From assembly GCA_016584305.1 (NCBI GenBank), contig JACEEZ010005884.1:31749-95748 (forward strand): DNA of 64,000 bases. Direction: 5' to 3'. The notes under the pieces were generated by a model, which saw nothing but the letters and a program-made list of their open reading frames with translations, ran no database searches and was not told where the DNA came from. The stretch's first letter is position 1. Each line of letters begins with the position of its first letter. Shown in pieces: positions 9,949 to 20,219 of this stretch. Made by a program: the position numbers and the translations under genes. Origin of the DNA: Chionoecetes opilio. Taxonomy: Eukaryota > Arthropoda > Malacostraca > Decapoda > Majidae.

Positions 9949-11521
9949 ATGAAAGATTCTGACAGGTTACAGAGCTCAAAGACAACCCACAAAGAAGAGG
10001 CGAAAGCTAGAATTGATGCAGATAATGCTGACAGAATAGGGCTTCGAAGAAAACTTGATATGAGTATACACCCTTTAGCCCCAGAACAACACCCCAAAGG
10101 TACAGTTATCAATGTCGAATTGCTCTACCATCAGTAAATGTTGATAAAGTACTAGATATTGACACCAGACAAATAAATGAATTTGAAAGAAAATTACCAA
10201 ATGGCTTTTATGATACAATTAAGAAAGAAGTTGAAACTATGAATGTCAGAAAGAAGTCAATCAAGATGGGGGAACATAAGGTTATGATACAAACCTGATT
10301 TATTCCCGAGTGATGGGACTACAAGCTAGTTCCAGAGATATAGATATTAAAGAGGTTCTGTCATATGAGCTCTCACCAGTCCCCACAGCTCTCTTTACTG
10401 AATCAGGAGAAATACGAGTCTCTAAATCAAAGTCTGTCTTGAAAACCCAGACAAGGATAGATGTATCAAACAGACAGTTGACTCAGAAGTCAGTATGCAT
10501 TGATGGTTGTGCCCTCCTGTGGGTTCCTCATTGGCCAGGATCAAGTCCAACTAAACAGCCTGTGGTACTTGATTATGTAGATAAATAAAAGTCACATAGA
10601 ACAGAGGCTGAAAACTGAAGATGTGTTTATGATCTTTGACAGATATGAGGATTTCAGTACAAAATGTTCTACAAAGACCTGTAGAGGGAATGAAGGCTGC
10701 CGCGTATTTAAGTTAAGTCCCACAGCGCCTCTGCCTTCTCAGAAGCTTGCCCTTACAATGACAGAAAACAAGAAGCAATCGATCAATATTATTTGCGACA
10801 ACATTCTGAATGACATAGATTTCATTCAGAAGAATACAACAAATCACAAACTTATGATAACAGGTCAGGACAAAACACCTGTAGAAGTAAGTTGCTGTGG
10901 TACAATTGTAGAAAGAGCTGACATGACAACCACTAATGAAGAAGCTGATAACATCATTGTGCAGCAGGCTATAGCAGTTGCTGTAGCCAGGCCACTGTAA
11001 AGAAACATCAGAACATAATTCCAGCAATATTGGCAGGTCATGGTCTTACTGAGTGTGATACAGTGGCAGCATGTTTTGGTATAGGAAAAGGAAAGATGTT
11101 GAAAGTACTGAAAACAGGTCTGAATCTGGATATGATAGGTAATGCTGAGGCTAGCTGGCCTGAAATGTTGGAACAGGCAACAAAATTCATAGCTTCCTGT
11201 TATGGACAATCAAAGACCAATTCTATGTCTGAGGCCAGAGTAAGTGTGTGGACTTCAAGAACGGGGAAGTCGGGAGCAACAGTTACTCCCAAGTTATGTT
11301 CTCTTCCACCTACTACAGAGGCCTTCATTGAGAATGTCAAGCGGGCTCATCTGCAAACATGCATATGGAAGAATGCCCTGCAACTAGATCCACCAGATTT
11401 GGAACCCACAAGTTATGGATGGATCAAAGAAAGCAGAACAAAGTCACTGCTGCCTACAACAGTCCCTACCAATGTTCAGCTAGCACCGAATCATATACTA
11501 AAGTTGTTAAGGTATATGTAG
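9949..11521 (+). pseudogene. Decayed multi-copy invertebrate gene, PIN/FEN-like nuclease type
   Basis: Four plus-strand pieces in shifting frames read as one protein. An N-terminal part (9949-10137) is followed by a part with SSRDIDIKEVLSYELSPVPT and VCIDGCALLWVPHWPG (10310-10588). Next is FMIFDRYEDFSTKC ... LALTMTENKKQ ... NHKLMITGQDKTPVEVS ... TTNEEADNIIVQQ (10623-11000). The last is LAGHGLTECDTVAACFGIGKG ... KLCSLPPTTEAFIENVKRAH ... YGWIKE (about 11010-11521). From memory this is a widespread invertebrate family of unknown function. Acid-rich blocks (FDRY, EEADN) suggest a PIN/FEN-type nuclease fold, which is inference. The block after NIIVQQ, where relatives carry an acidic DDTD-type motif, is missing between about 10985 and 11005. 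Frameshifts and this deletion make it a pseudogene. It may itself be mobile-element cargo. Confidence 0.65.
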
Positions 11522-12162
11522 GGGTAGAAACGCATGAATGTATGTATGTATGAGTGTGGCTCTCAGAGTGACCGGCGTCACCTAGTTACTGCAGGATCGG
11601 CACTTTAGAGAGACGGCAAGGATAGATAGAGAGATGTCATGTAGCTTATAAAGCATCTCTTATAAATAAATGGTAACATAATAGATATTTATATAAAGTA
11701 GATATATTATCAGTTTATTATATGGTAGAAACATTACTTGCTCATTACTATATGTTTAATAGTGGAGCAGAGGTATATGTAGATAAATAAACATAGTAAT
11801 TGCCAACTGCTTGGCAGGGGACAGAGGCGGCCTCGCCGGGGGACGGGCAGAGGGGCTTGAGCTAGAGCATAGAACGGAGATTGTACATACGAAGGATTCC
11901 TCATATACATATTTCGTCAAGTGTATAGTTTTAAACTTAATTATACGAACTACCTCAACCCCAAGCGTCTCCTACATCCTCACGACACCACTAATATTCC
12001 CAACGTAACAGATTGATTGGAACGTGTGTTACTGGACATTACTCACCTACATTCACGGTGAGTATCTATGTGAGTAGAATTACTCGCGTAAAGGAATATC
12101 CAGAACAAAGTTGATATGATGCACATGTTCAAGTAAACAGCCATGTAAGTCCTCAAGATGCG
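11522..12162. other. Unassigned sequence between pseudogene and LTR element
   Basis: AT-rich with short TATG repeats near 11540 and several AATAAA motifs. It starts TGTATG and has an ...AACA boundary near 12010, which would fit a solo LTR, but I found no second copy or duplication to support that. Confidence 0.3.
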
Positions 12163-13074
12163 TGTAACTTTTTAGATGTTTTAATGGGGGTTGTAAGTAC
12201 TTAGACTTCACTTACCTCTCAATAATTAAATCACCTTCGGGTTCTTTGTTTGAGACTCCCTATGAACCTATCGGGTCCAGGACTACATACAGGGTAAACA
12301 ACAAACACTTGGTACCTTAACTAGTTTATTTACAAGATCTACACATAGCAAAAATAGCACCCCCCAGCACACAGGCATCCACTCACTCACGCCCTAGATA
12401 GCTATCCCTAATTACGCCTACGATAACCTACTGTCTGGTATCTGCCTGGGGAATAGATATAAGGGGTTATGGTTATCTCACGCTTTCGACGAGGACCTGT
12501 AGCCTTTGTCCTCGTCGCGGTGTACACACGTGGTCGCCCTCTCCACGCACTCCTCTTCCCAGCTCGCGTCTGCCCCAACCAAACTCTCCTTCTCCTCGCG
12601 GTGTGTCTCGCCCTGCGTCTGCTAGCAGGAATCAAGCACCAGACACGCGGGGAACTGGAAGGAGGTGCAAGAGATCCCGAAGACGTCCTCGGCTAGGGGA
12701 GATGTAGTCGTGGCCGTGACCTGTAACAGAGTGGGGCGACCCAGGTCGCCCTGCCTCGACTCCAAGATGGCGGCTGGTGGCGAGTTGCCACTTCGGCTCA
12801 TCTCAACATATTTTCTATACCTTTTTTTCTATTATGCATGCCTAATTTCCTATCAGCCACCACATGCAATTTACTTCGGGCGTTTCTGGTAAAGTACCCG
12901 GCTACTCAATTGTTTAGGCAATTGAGGCTAAACACCTTCCCACAGACTGGCATCCTTTCCCGCCACCAGAAAAACATTAACTGGCATCCACCAGCGGGAA
13001 CAACAGAACTGACTAGCGAAGCGGAACTAGGGGATACGGGGACTTGAATGCCTATAAAATGTCTAGCCATTACA
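12163..13074 (-). repeat. 3' LTR (left copy), 912 bp
   Basis: On the + strand it runs from TGTAAC to ATTACA, giving the usual TG...CA ends. Next to it on the internal side is a purine run on the minus strand (GGTGGGGCGAA), the polypurine tract. About 520 bp can be compared with the clean part of the right LTR and differ by few substitutions and small indels, so the two LTRs are fairly recent copies. Confidence 0.85.
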
Positions 13075-13669
13075 TTCGCCCCACCTAGATAAAATTCTTT
13101 CCGCAGAAAGAATTTACTGACTACCTGAACATGTTATAGCATCATGCAGGTTAAATGTAAATTATCTAATACATTGGATCCGACCTAAATAAGGCAGTCA
13201 CACATCCAGGCACTCTGTGGTGTTTGTACTTTAAACCGTTTACAGGGGTTTTGCTTGTAACCAATGAGCGGAAAAAACCCCGCATTTACGTTAAGTTCAA
13301 AGTCTAGGGGATAAAAACTCCAAAGTTTCTAGCAAACCCTGTATCGGACCCAATCTGGACGTCAAGACGCGTCACATTTAATTACCGACAAGTGTTATGT
13401 GGTGTAGGGTATGTATATACATAGTGTAGGTGGTACAGGTGAATGTAACATGGTACGTATACAATAGTGTTACAAAAATTTAATCCTGTCTACCTGCCTA
13501 TGATTTCCTAAATACATGCACCCGTGCCATGCTAGGGAGATATTAGTGGATCATGCAATTCTTAATCCAGTCTAACATGCCGCCGTGGAGGATCCCCTAG
13601 GGTGGCCTCAGGTGAACACTGCCCTGGAGTCCTCTTCCTAACTCTAGCTCCGAGTCGACTATTCGGCAA
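13075..13669. other. LTR-element interior without recognised coding content
   Basis: The 3' interior of the Ty3-type element between the polypurine tract and the pol remnants. No domain is recognised. Confidence 0.4.
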
Positions 13670-13745
13670 CTAATCTCGAGAAGAAATCAGCACCCACGTT
13701 GGCCTGCCCTTTAATGTACCTCAATAAGCTAGGAGCACTGTAGTG
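13670..13745 (-). pseudogene. RNase H-tail-like peptide
   Basis: In the same frame as the integrase fragment but after its TGA: IHYSAPSLLRYIKGQANVGADFFSRL. The last part resembles the end of retroelement RNase H domains (...NVVADALSR). It lies downstream of integrase, whereas Ty3 elements have RNase H upstream, so the interior is rearranged or this is a second fragment. Confidence 0.4.
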
Positions 13746-13763
13746 GATTAACTGCCAGGCTCC

Positions 13764-14234
13764 TCAGCCACTAATCTCGAGAGGATCATACAGCTCTATG
13801 TCGCTGTCGTTCGTGTTTTGACACACTTCGCAGGAATGCACCCATCTGCTCAAATCATGGCCCATGCCTGGCCAATAAAATTTCTCGGCAATACGTTTCC
13901 ACGTTTTCTTCCTGCTCGAGTGGGCACCTGTGGCATCGCAGTGATCTAACTCGAATACGGCATAGCGATATTTATCAGGCACGACGAATTGAAATCTCTC
14001 GTGGCGACGGGGAGTTATGAACTCGCGGTATAATTTCCCATCTCGCTTTACAAAGCTCGTATAATTACCGCGCACTGTTCTGATCGTTCCTTCGCAGTAA
14101 TGCCGTCGCACGTTCTCGAGTGAAAGATCTGTCTCTACCTCCCTCCTGACGGCCTCGCTGTTCTCAAAGTCAGCGGGAGAATACATTTTTACCTCGTTCC
14201 CGAACTTTGCTTCCTGCATGACGGCCGTTGCCAT
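13764..14234 (-). pseudogene. Integrase N-terminal zinc-binding domain fragment
   Basis: 156 residues from an ATG at 14234; the frame is open upstream. The end carries FELDHCDATGAH ... KKTWKRIAEKFYWPGMGHDL ... VHSCEVCQ, the H-H-C-C zinc domain of Ty3-type integrases. It stops 18 residues after the last Cys, before any DDE catalytic core. The preceding YTSFVKRDGKLYREF is the usual segment before this domain. With gag ending at 14450, only about 215 bp separate gag from integrase, so protease, RT and most of RNase H have been deleted. Confidence 0.75.
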
Positions 14235-14449
14235 TATCTGACTAACTACCTTTCTCCGTGGAATATCGTGCCGCGGCCTTTTGTGGCTCGGCGAATCACG
14301 ATATACAGGTTTTGGTGCAGTATAATGGGGCTCCTTGTGTACGGCCGCAGCATTTTTGTGCCATCGGGTATTACTCGCTTCGAGATTTACTCCACGGCCT
14401 CCAGTTTCCCTTTGTGCTGGCCTATAGCTTGCCTGAAAGCGACGAGGGC

Positions 14450-15137
14450 TTAGAACTGGGCACTATATGTGGGCTCAGTCTTACGGGCTGGCGTCGCCGT
14501 ATCCCGTCGTGGCGAGCTATCGTCTTCCCATGGCGTATCTGCAGCCTCGACCCAAACTACGTTCGGTGGCTCAGCTTTTTCCTCATATGCCTCAAAATAC
14601 GCATCGGCGACTCTACTCATTTCAGGCAACTGTTTGACCCGATCAATTTTCAACCTCGCGATTAGCGGTTCCGGGCATGACTTTAAGAATTGAGCGCGCA
14701 AAATTAAATCTTTGATGCCCTCGACAGTCTCCTCAGCTCCATCACTTTCGCGCCAGTCTCGAAAATTCCCGGCGATTCTCACGGCAAACTGTGAGGCAGT
14801 TTCGTTCTCTTGCAACTGAGCTTCAAAATACTGCTGCTTAAGGCGCTCAGTGCTCAGCCCATATGCCTGCCTTTAAGAGGGCATGTTTCATCTGATCATA
14901 GTCACGGCTATGTTTATCCAATCTATAGAGAACCTCGAGTGCCTTACCCTCAAACAAGGTCATAAACTGAAGTCTACGCGTGATCTCGTCATATTCCAAA
15001 AGATCTGCCGCATCTTCGAACCTTCCTATGAAGTGTTCAATCCTATCGCTTTCTTTGAACATCGGAAGTTTTAATTTAGGCCGGTTCATAACTGTCGGCG
15101 CGCTTCCCCCGTGGTTACTTGCTCGTAACACTTCCAA
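14450..15137 (-). pseudogene. Gag central and C-terminal part, frameshifted
   Basis: Two pieces in different frames. The first (15137-14847) reads MNRPKLKLPMFKESDRIEHF ... RFEDAADLLEYDE ... LFEGKALEVLYRL, typical of retrotransposon gag capsid segments. The second (about 14840-14450) reads QENETASQFAVRIAGNFRDW ... LKSCPEPLIARL. A frameshift near 14830-14850 separates them. No zinc knuckle is legible after it, so the nucleocapsid part is lost or damaged. Gag forms the particle in which the element RNA is reverse transcribed. Confidence 0.7.
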
Positions 15138-15159
15138 CTCATGTTCCCTCTCTTGCTAC

Positions 15160-15444
15160 CTATATTGCCTCACTTTCCCTATCTTCTCTCTCTTTCTCCC
15201 ACTCTCTCTCTCGCTCTCTTTCCTTCTCCTGTCTCTCACTCTCCCTATCTTCTCTCTCTCTTTCTTTCTCCTTCTTCCTCTCCTCCAACTCTTTCTCCCT
15301 ATCTTCTCTCTCTTTCTCCCACCCTCTCTCTCGCTCTCTTTCCTCTTTATCCTCGCGTTGCCTACGGAGAAGATACTCTTGTATTTCTTTTGGCTCCACA
15401 AGGCCTATCAACTCCGCCTCTTCCCTATATATCTGAACACTCAT
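15160..15444 (-). pseudogene. Gag N-terminal part, charged coiled coil
   Basis: Starts at an ATG at 15444, about 85 bp from the LTR, with MSVQIYREEAELIGLVEP. It then becomes an almost uninterrupted Glu/Arg/Lys run that is a predicted coiled coil. The underlying DNA is a CT-rich low-complexity stretch. Position and what follows make it the start of gag; on composition alone it would not be called a gene. Confidence 0.5.
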
Positions 15445-15507
15445 GCTGGCGGGGCTATTTGCTGCCTAGAATAAATTACCCTGTGTAATCCTGGACTAGC
15501 AAGAATG

Positions 15508-15527
15508 AGTCCCTGTGTGGGCTCCAA
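15508..15527 (-). promoter_or_regulatory. Candidate primer-binding site
   Basis: On the minus strand the LTR end GTTACA is followed by TTGGAGCCCACACAGGGA. The TGG start and position fit a tRNA primer-binding site. The tRNA is not identified. Confidence 0.5.
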
Positions 15528-16048
15528 TGTAACGGTTTAGATTTTTTAATGGGGTTTTAAGTACTTAAACTTCATTTACCTCTCAATAATTTAATCACCT
15601 TCGGGTTCTTTGTTTGAGACTCACTATGAAGCTATCAGGTTCCAGGACTACATACAGGGTAAACAACAAACACTTGGTACATTAACTAGTTTATTTACAA
15701 GATCTACACATAGCAAAAATAGCACCCCCCAGCACACAGTCATCCACTCACTCACGCCCTAGCTAACTATCCCTAATTACGCCTACGATAACCTACTGTC
15801 TGGTATCTGCCTGGGGAATAGATATAAGGGGTTATGGTTATCTCACGCTTTCGACGAGGAACCTGTAGCCTTTGTCCTCGTCGCGGCGTACACACGTGGT
15901 CGCCCTCTCCACGCACTCCTCTTCCCAGCTCGCGTCTGCCCCAACCAAACTCTCCTTCTCCTCGCGGTGTGTCTCGCCCTGCGTCTGCTAGCAGGAATCA
16001 AGCACCAGACACGCGGGGAACTGGAAGGAGGTGACAAGAGATCCCGAA
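15528..16048 (-). repeat. 5' LTR (right copy), part before the CR1 insertion
   Basis: Starts TGTAACGGTTTAGAT and follows the left LTR to AGATCCCGAA, where the CR1 element begins. The LTR resumes at 19239. Confidence 0.85.
16039..16048. repeat. Target-site duplication of the CR1 insertion, left copy
   Basis: AGATCCCGAA, identical to 19239-19248 and present once in the uninterrupted left LTR near 12674. Confidence 0.8.
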
Positions 16049-16138
16049 CATAAGAACATAAGAACATAAGAACATAAGAAAATAAGGAAGCTACAAGAGG
16101 CCGCGAGGCCTACACGTGGTAGATCCTGTCACCTAACA

Positions 16139-17683
16139 CTACCTACATCCACCTTTCATCCCCATCCATGAACCTATCCAGTTCCCCAATGACTCAGCAC
16201 TAACTACCTGTCTACTGAGACCATTCCACTCATTCACCACCCTATTTGTGAACCAGTTTTTCCCTATTTCCTTTCTAAATCTACGCTCTCCCAGCTTTAA
16301 TCCGTTACTTCTTGTTCTACCCTGGTTAAAAGCCGTAAGAACTTTTCCTACCTCTCCTTTATTAAATCCCTTTATCCACTTAAAAACTTCTATCAGATCG
16401 CCCCTTACTCTGCGTCTCTCGAGTGAGTGTAATTTTAATAACTTCAATCTCCTCTCATAATTAAAGTTACGCATCCCTTGTATCATTTTGGTCATCCTTC
16501 TCTGCACTTTTTCTAACAACACTATATCCATCCTGTAATATGGAGACCAAAACTGAACTGCATAGTCTAGGTGAGGCCTGACTAGAGCCAGATAAAGCTT
16601 TAGAATAACTTCTGCACTTCTACTTTTAACACTTCTGGTAATGAATCCTAATACTCTATTAGCTCTATTTCTGGCCTCAATACATTGTTTCCTAGGTCGG
16701 AGGTCTGGGCTTACCCTCACTCCAAGATCTTTTTCACCTTCTGATCTTTTCAGCGATATATTGCTTATGGTGTATCTATTACCAGGGTTTTTTCTACCAA
16801 CATTCATAACGCTACATTTATCAATATTAAATTCCATGTGCCATCTGACTGCCCACTCGTTAAGTTTATCTAAGTCTCCCTGCAATATGTTTACGTCAGA
16901 CTGTGATCCAATAATCCCTACCTAACTTAGTATCCTCAGCAAACTTGCTGATATCACTGCTAATCCCACTATCCAAGTCGTTGATGTAAATCAAAAATAG
17001 TAATGGGCCCAAAACAGACCCTTGTGGAACTCCACTTGTCACCAGTCCCCATTCGATTTGGAACCATTTAATTGTAACCTTTGTTGCCTATTACTTAGCC
17101 AAGCTCTGATCCAATGAAGAACCTTCCCATCTATACCATGAGCCCTAACCTTATTTAAGAGTCGCTCGTGTGGTACTTTGTCAAATGCCTTACTAAAGTC
17201 CAGATATATTATATCATAATCCTTATCATTATCTGCCGTCTCGTAAACTTTCCTATAAAAACTCAATAAATTGGTGAGACATGACCTACCCTTGGTGAAT
17301 CCATGTTGTGAATCATTGATCAAACTATGTTTATCTAAGTGCTCTCTAATGTTTTTTGCAATAATAGATTCCAATAATTTACCCACCACTGATGTTAGAC
17401 TTACGGGTCGATAATTTGACTTTAGTCCTCTGTCTCCCTTCTTAAATATGGGAACAACATTTCCTTTCCTCCACAATAATGGCACATCGCCTATCTCAAC
17501 CGATTTCCTAAAAATGTGCCCTAACGACTCACTAACAACCTCCTTGCATTCCTTTAATACCCTGGGATACACTTCATCTGGTCCTGGCGATTTAAATGTT
17601 TTCATTTTTTCTATACCCTCCTCCACCATTTCCCTAGTTATCACAATATCTTTGAGTTTCTCCTCATCGCTTCCTTTGAACAT
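16139..17683 (-). pseudogene. CR1 reverse transcriptase, two frameshifts and an altered catalytic box
   Basis: Fingers and palm at 17683-17039: FKSPGPDEVYPRVLKE, VVPIFKKGDRGLKSNYRPVS, LTSVVGKLLESIIA, SQHGFTKGRSCLTNLLSFYR, DIIYLDFSKAFDKVPHERLL. These are typical CR1 blocks. One base is missing near 17050-17055. Then [20 protein letters not shown] and the catalytic box (16932-16943), which reads FAED instead of FADD. A second frameshift is near 16915. The thumb and C-terminus at 16885-16139 (LNEWAVRWHMEFNIDKCSVM ... YAVQFWSPYY ... NEWNGLSRQVV) are open to the stop. The loss of the first Asp of the box would inactivate the enzyme even without the frameshifts. Confidence 0.85.
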
Positions 17684-17716
17684 CTGTTCATTATCAGGTA
17701 TCGTCTGTGTATCCTC

Positions 17717-18340
17717 CTACGTAAAAACACTTAAGAAATAATCATTTAGACTCCTACACATATCCTCATCCGTATTTAAGACCTCACCCTGTCCTGACCT
17801 TAACGGCCCAACTAATTCCCTTGTCTTTGTTTTATAAACCTGATAGAACCCCTTTGGGTCCCTGTTCGCCTGTTCTGCTACTTTAATCTCATAATTTTTC
17901 TTACCAACTCGAGTTAATTTCTTCACTGTCCTCGCCATCACGTTATACTGTTCTTTGTTTACCAATCCTGCCTTGAACCTTAAATAAATGTTTCTTATTA
18001 CTCCAATGTTGTGTTTTAACTTGGTGGTCATCCATTTTGGATCACTCTTTCTGGACCTTATTTCCCTATAAGGAATATTTCTTTTCTGTTCGTCAATTAT
18101 ATTCCTTACAAATGAGGTATAATCCTCCTCGGCTCCGACCTCACTTCCCCTTCTAACCTCTCTAATTACCTCCTCAGCCCTGACCTCACTTCCCTGTCTA
18201 ACCGCTCTAATTATCTCCTCAACCTCGACCTCACTACCATATCTGACCGCGCCAATTACCTCCAGGTGCCTTCCTAATCCTTCATAAGTGGCCTTTCCAG
18301 CTGTCAACGCCCTGTCCTGGGAAACTTTCTGCTCCTCCAT
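17717..18340 (-). pseudogene. CR1 ORF2 linker between endonuclease and RT
   Basis: One open stretch of 207 residues. It includes a 15-residue unit repeated three times (IxxVRxGSEVxxEEx, about 18115-18250). Then comes the basic linker usual before CR1 RTs: YREIRSRKSDPKWMTTKLKH, YEIKVAEQANRDPKGFYQVY, and LNDYFLSVFT at the end. It continues in the RT frame a few bases later after a small frameshift near 17710. Confidence 0.75.
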
Positions 18341-18399
18341 CCCACACCTCTTATTAATAACCTCCAGGTGTCTTCTTAATCCCGCATAATTGGCCTTTC

Positions 18400-19100
18400 T
18401 GAAATTAGGAATTCGATGCCTATTGCCACTTAATTTTCCAACTTCCCATTTTAAGCTAAATCTGATCTCATAATGGTCGCTATTATCTAAATTCCCCCGA
18501 CCTCCACATTTGTAACTAATCGTCTCTATTTGTCAGCAATAGATCTAGAATATTATCTCCTCTAGTAGCCTCCTTGATTGCTGACTTAGGAAGTTATCCT
18601 GGATTATATTTAACAATTCATCTGCATCGCTGTCACCTATGATTAAATCCCAGTCTATATTCCTAAGATTAAAATCTCCCACCACGCATAATCGATTATA
18701 TCTGCAGGCCTTGTTTATTTCTTCCCATATAGGAGCTGAATCCTCTTTACATAAGTTTGGAGGCCTATACACTACACCCAAAAACATTTTTCAGTTCCCT
18801 CCGTAACCTCTACCCATATAGACTCTATGCTGTCATCTGTTTTATAACATTGTTAACACAACACTGCAATGCATCTCTTGCATAAAGCGCAACTCCTCCT
18901 CCTCGTCTGCCTACTCTGTCCTTGTGAAATAACTTATACCCAGCTTATCTCGACTTCCGGATCGAATACCTTTACTGACATATCCAACCATGTTTCTGTT
19001 AATGCTATTATATCAAATCCTCTACACTATTTATTCCTCTCAGGAAATCTATCTTTTTTTAAATACTCCTACAGTTTGTATAGTAAACCTTCAAGCAACT
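18400..19100 (-). pseudogene. CR1 endonuclease domain, frameshifted
   Basis: Blocks in order on the minus strand are YTNCRSI then KKIDFLRGI (domain start), FDIIALTETWLDM (catalytic Glu), YKLFHKDRVGRRGGGVALYA (about 18950-18875), FLGVVYRPP, LCVVGDFNLRNIDWD (Asp/Asn block, about 18690-18650), ILDLLLTN, and NSDHYEIRFS with the terminal His (about 18490-18460). Frame changes occur near 19020, 18800 and 18520. All catalytic blocks are legible, so the domain was intact not long ago. Confidence 0.8.
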
Positions 19101-19238
19101 CCTCTTTTTTTGTCTTTTTCCCTTTATCTTAACTAAAACCCCCTCTTTCTTCACGTCCATTCCCCCCCTTCTAAATTTTTAGGCCAATTTCCTTTTTTCC
19201 CAACCCCCTGCAAAAAACCCCGGTTTCTTAAACAAAAA

Positions 19239-19248
19239 AGATCCCGAA
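19239..19248. repeat. Target-site duplication of the CR1 insertion, right copy
   Basis: AGATCCCGAA, identical to 16039-16048. Confidence 0.8.
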
Positions 19249-19560
19249 GCGCCTGGGGGGGGAGTGTAGTCTGGCCTCCCTGTAACAAGTGGGGCGCCCC
19301 AGGTCGCCCTGTTCGACCCAAAGATGGGGTGTGGGAGTTCACTTGTCATCTTAAATATTTCTAACCTTTTTTTCTATTTGCATGCCTAATTTTCTATAGC
19401 CAAAAAAAAAAAGAAATTTTTAGGGTTTTTGGTAAAAATCCCAAAATTGTTTGGGCAATTGGTTCCCTTTTCCCCCCCCCCCCCCCTTAATTTAAACCTT
19501 TGGAGAAAAAAAACTTTAGGAAACAAACTGGGGTTTTGGGGGCTTGTGAATAAAATTTGT
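19239..19560 (-). repeat. 5' LTR (right copy), part after the CR1 insertion, corrupted
   Basis: Resumes with AGATCCCGAA and follows the left LTR (about 12675-13070) through landmarks such as GGTCGCCCTG and TTGCATGCCTAAT. It has many deletions and inflated homopolymers. The end near 19560 is approximate. Confidence 0.75.
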
Positions 19561-19599
19561 TTTGGGGTGTTGGGAACCGTTTTTGTTTTTTTAATCCTC

Positions 19600-20030
19600 C
19601 TTGTTTAAATATCCCCCCTTATGGGGTTGGTTTCTTTCTTTATGTTTTCTGCTTGTTGGGCCTGTTATTTCTTTTTTTATTTAGTTGGTTTTTTCCCTTT
19701 ACTTTTAACGTAAAAATTCCAAAAAAAAAAAAAAAAAAAAGGGGCCTTTTTGGGGTTTTTTTCAAATTTTGGATTGAAAAAACCGAAAGGTTTTTTTTTC
19801 TCCTGGTATTTTGGACCTTTTTTTTTTTTGGGAAATGGAATTTTGTTTTTTTTTTTCCTTCCCTTTTTTGTGTGCTTTTATCTAAAACCCCCAAAGGTTG
19901 ACAGCGAGAAAACCAATATTTTTTTTCAAAAACTGGATATATGGGAAGACAAAATCCACAAAAAAAAAAAAAACTTAAGACCCTAAACAAGGTTTTTACC
20001 CTGGTGGCTGCTGGTTTCAGCAATCCCTAT
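19600..20030. repeat. Corrupted inverted copy of the 8970-9540 repeat
   Basis: Reverse complement of 8970-9540 in order, recognised by TTCTGCTTGTTGGGC, TTGACAGCGAG, ACAAAATCCAC and ACTTAAGACC. Long A and T runs replace parts of the clean copy. Confidence 0.6.
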
Positions 20031-20219
20031 AATGATAACTTTAAGTTTTGTTCACGTCTAAAAACTCCTGAAAATAAAAAAATGAATGTAAGCTTTTATT
20101 TATATGTCGAAACTTTTGTTTTGGCGAAATTTTTTGAATATTTTATCAAACACCCAATGGGCCCCAGACAAACAAGTCACGGTTGTTTACACGGTCCCTT
20201 GGGGGGGATAAAGCGGGTT

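Larger units (their letters stand above)
16049..19238 (-). mobile_element. CR1 LINE nested in the LTR, ORF2 nearly complete
   Basis: Minus-strand element between 10-bp duplications AGATCCCGAA (16039-16048, 19239-19248). Its 3' end is a perfect 8-bp tandem tail (TTATGTTC repeated, seen on + as CATAAGAA at 16049-16080), like the 8-bp tail of CR1 elements. It retains endonuclease, linker and RT but no ORF1. The last 130 or so bases at the right are in corrupted sequence. A second copy of the family starts at 63823. Confidence 0.85.
12163..19560 (-). mobile_element. Ty3-type LTR retrotransposon, internally deleted, with a CR1 LINE nested in its 5' LTR
   Basis: Minus-strand element. The 3' LTR is 12163-13074. 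The 5' LTR starts at 15528, is interrupted at 16048, and resumes at 19239 to about 19560. Internally there are a candidate primer-binding site, gag in three frames, an integrase fragment and an RNase H-like tail. Most of pol (protease, RT) is absent. The right terminal part lies in poor-quality sequence, so the flanking target duplication could not be read. The gag and H-H-C-C integrase types point to Ty3/gypsy; the lineage is not determined. Confidence 0.8.

Noticed and set aside
11541..12010. Possible solo LTR (TGTATG start, AACA end)
   Set aside because: No second copy, polypurine tract, primer-binding site or target duplication could be found.
15119..15488. Plus-strand frames rich in Ser/Leu
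   Set aside because: Opposite strand of the charged gag segment; low-complexity CT-rich DNA.
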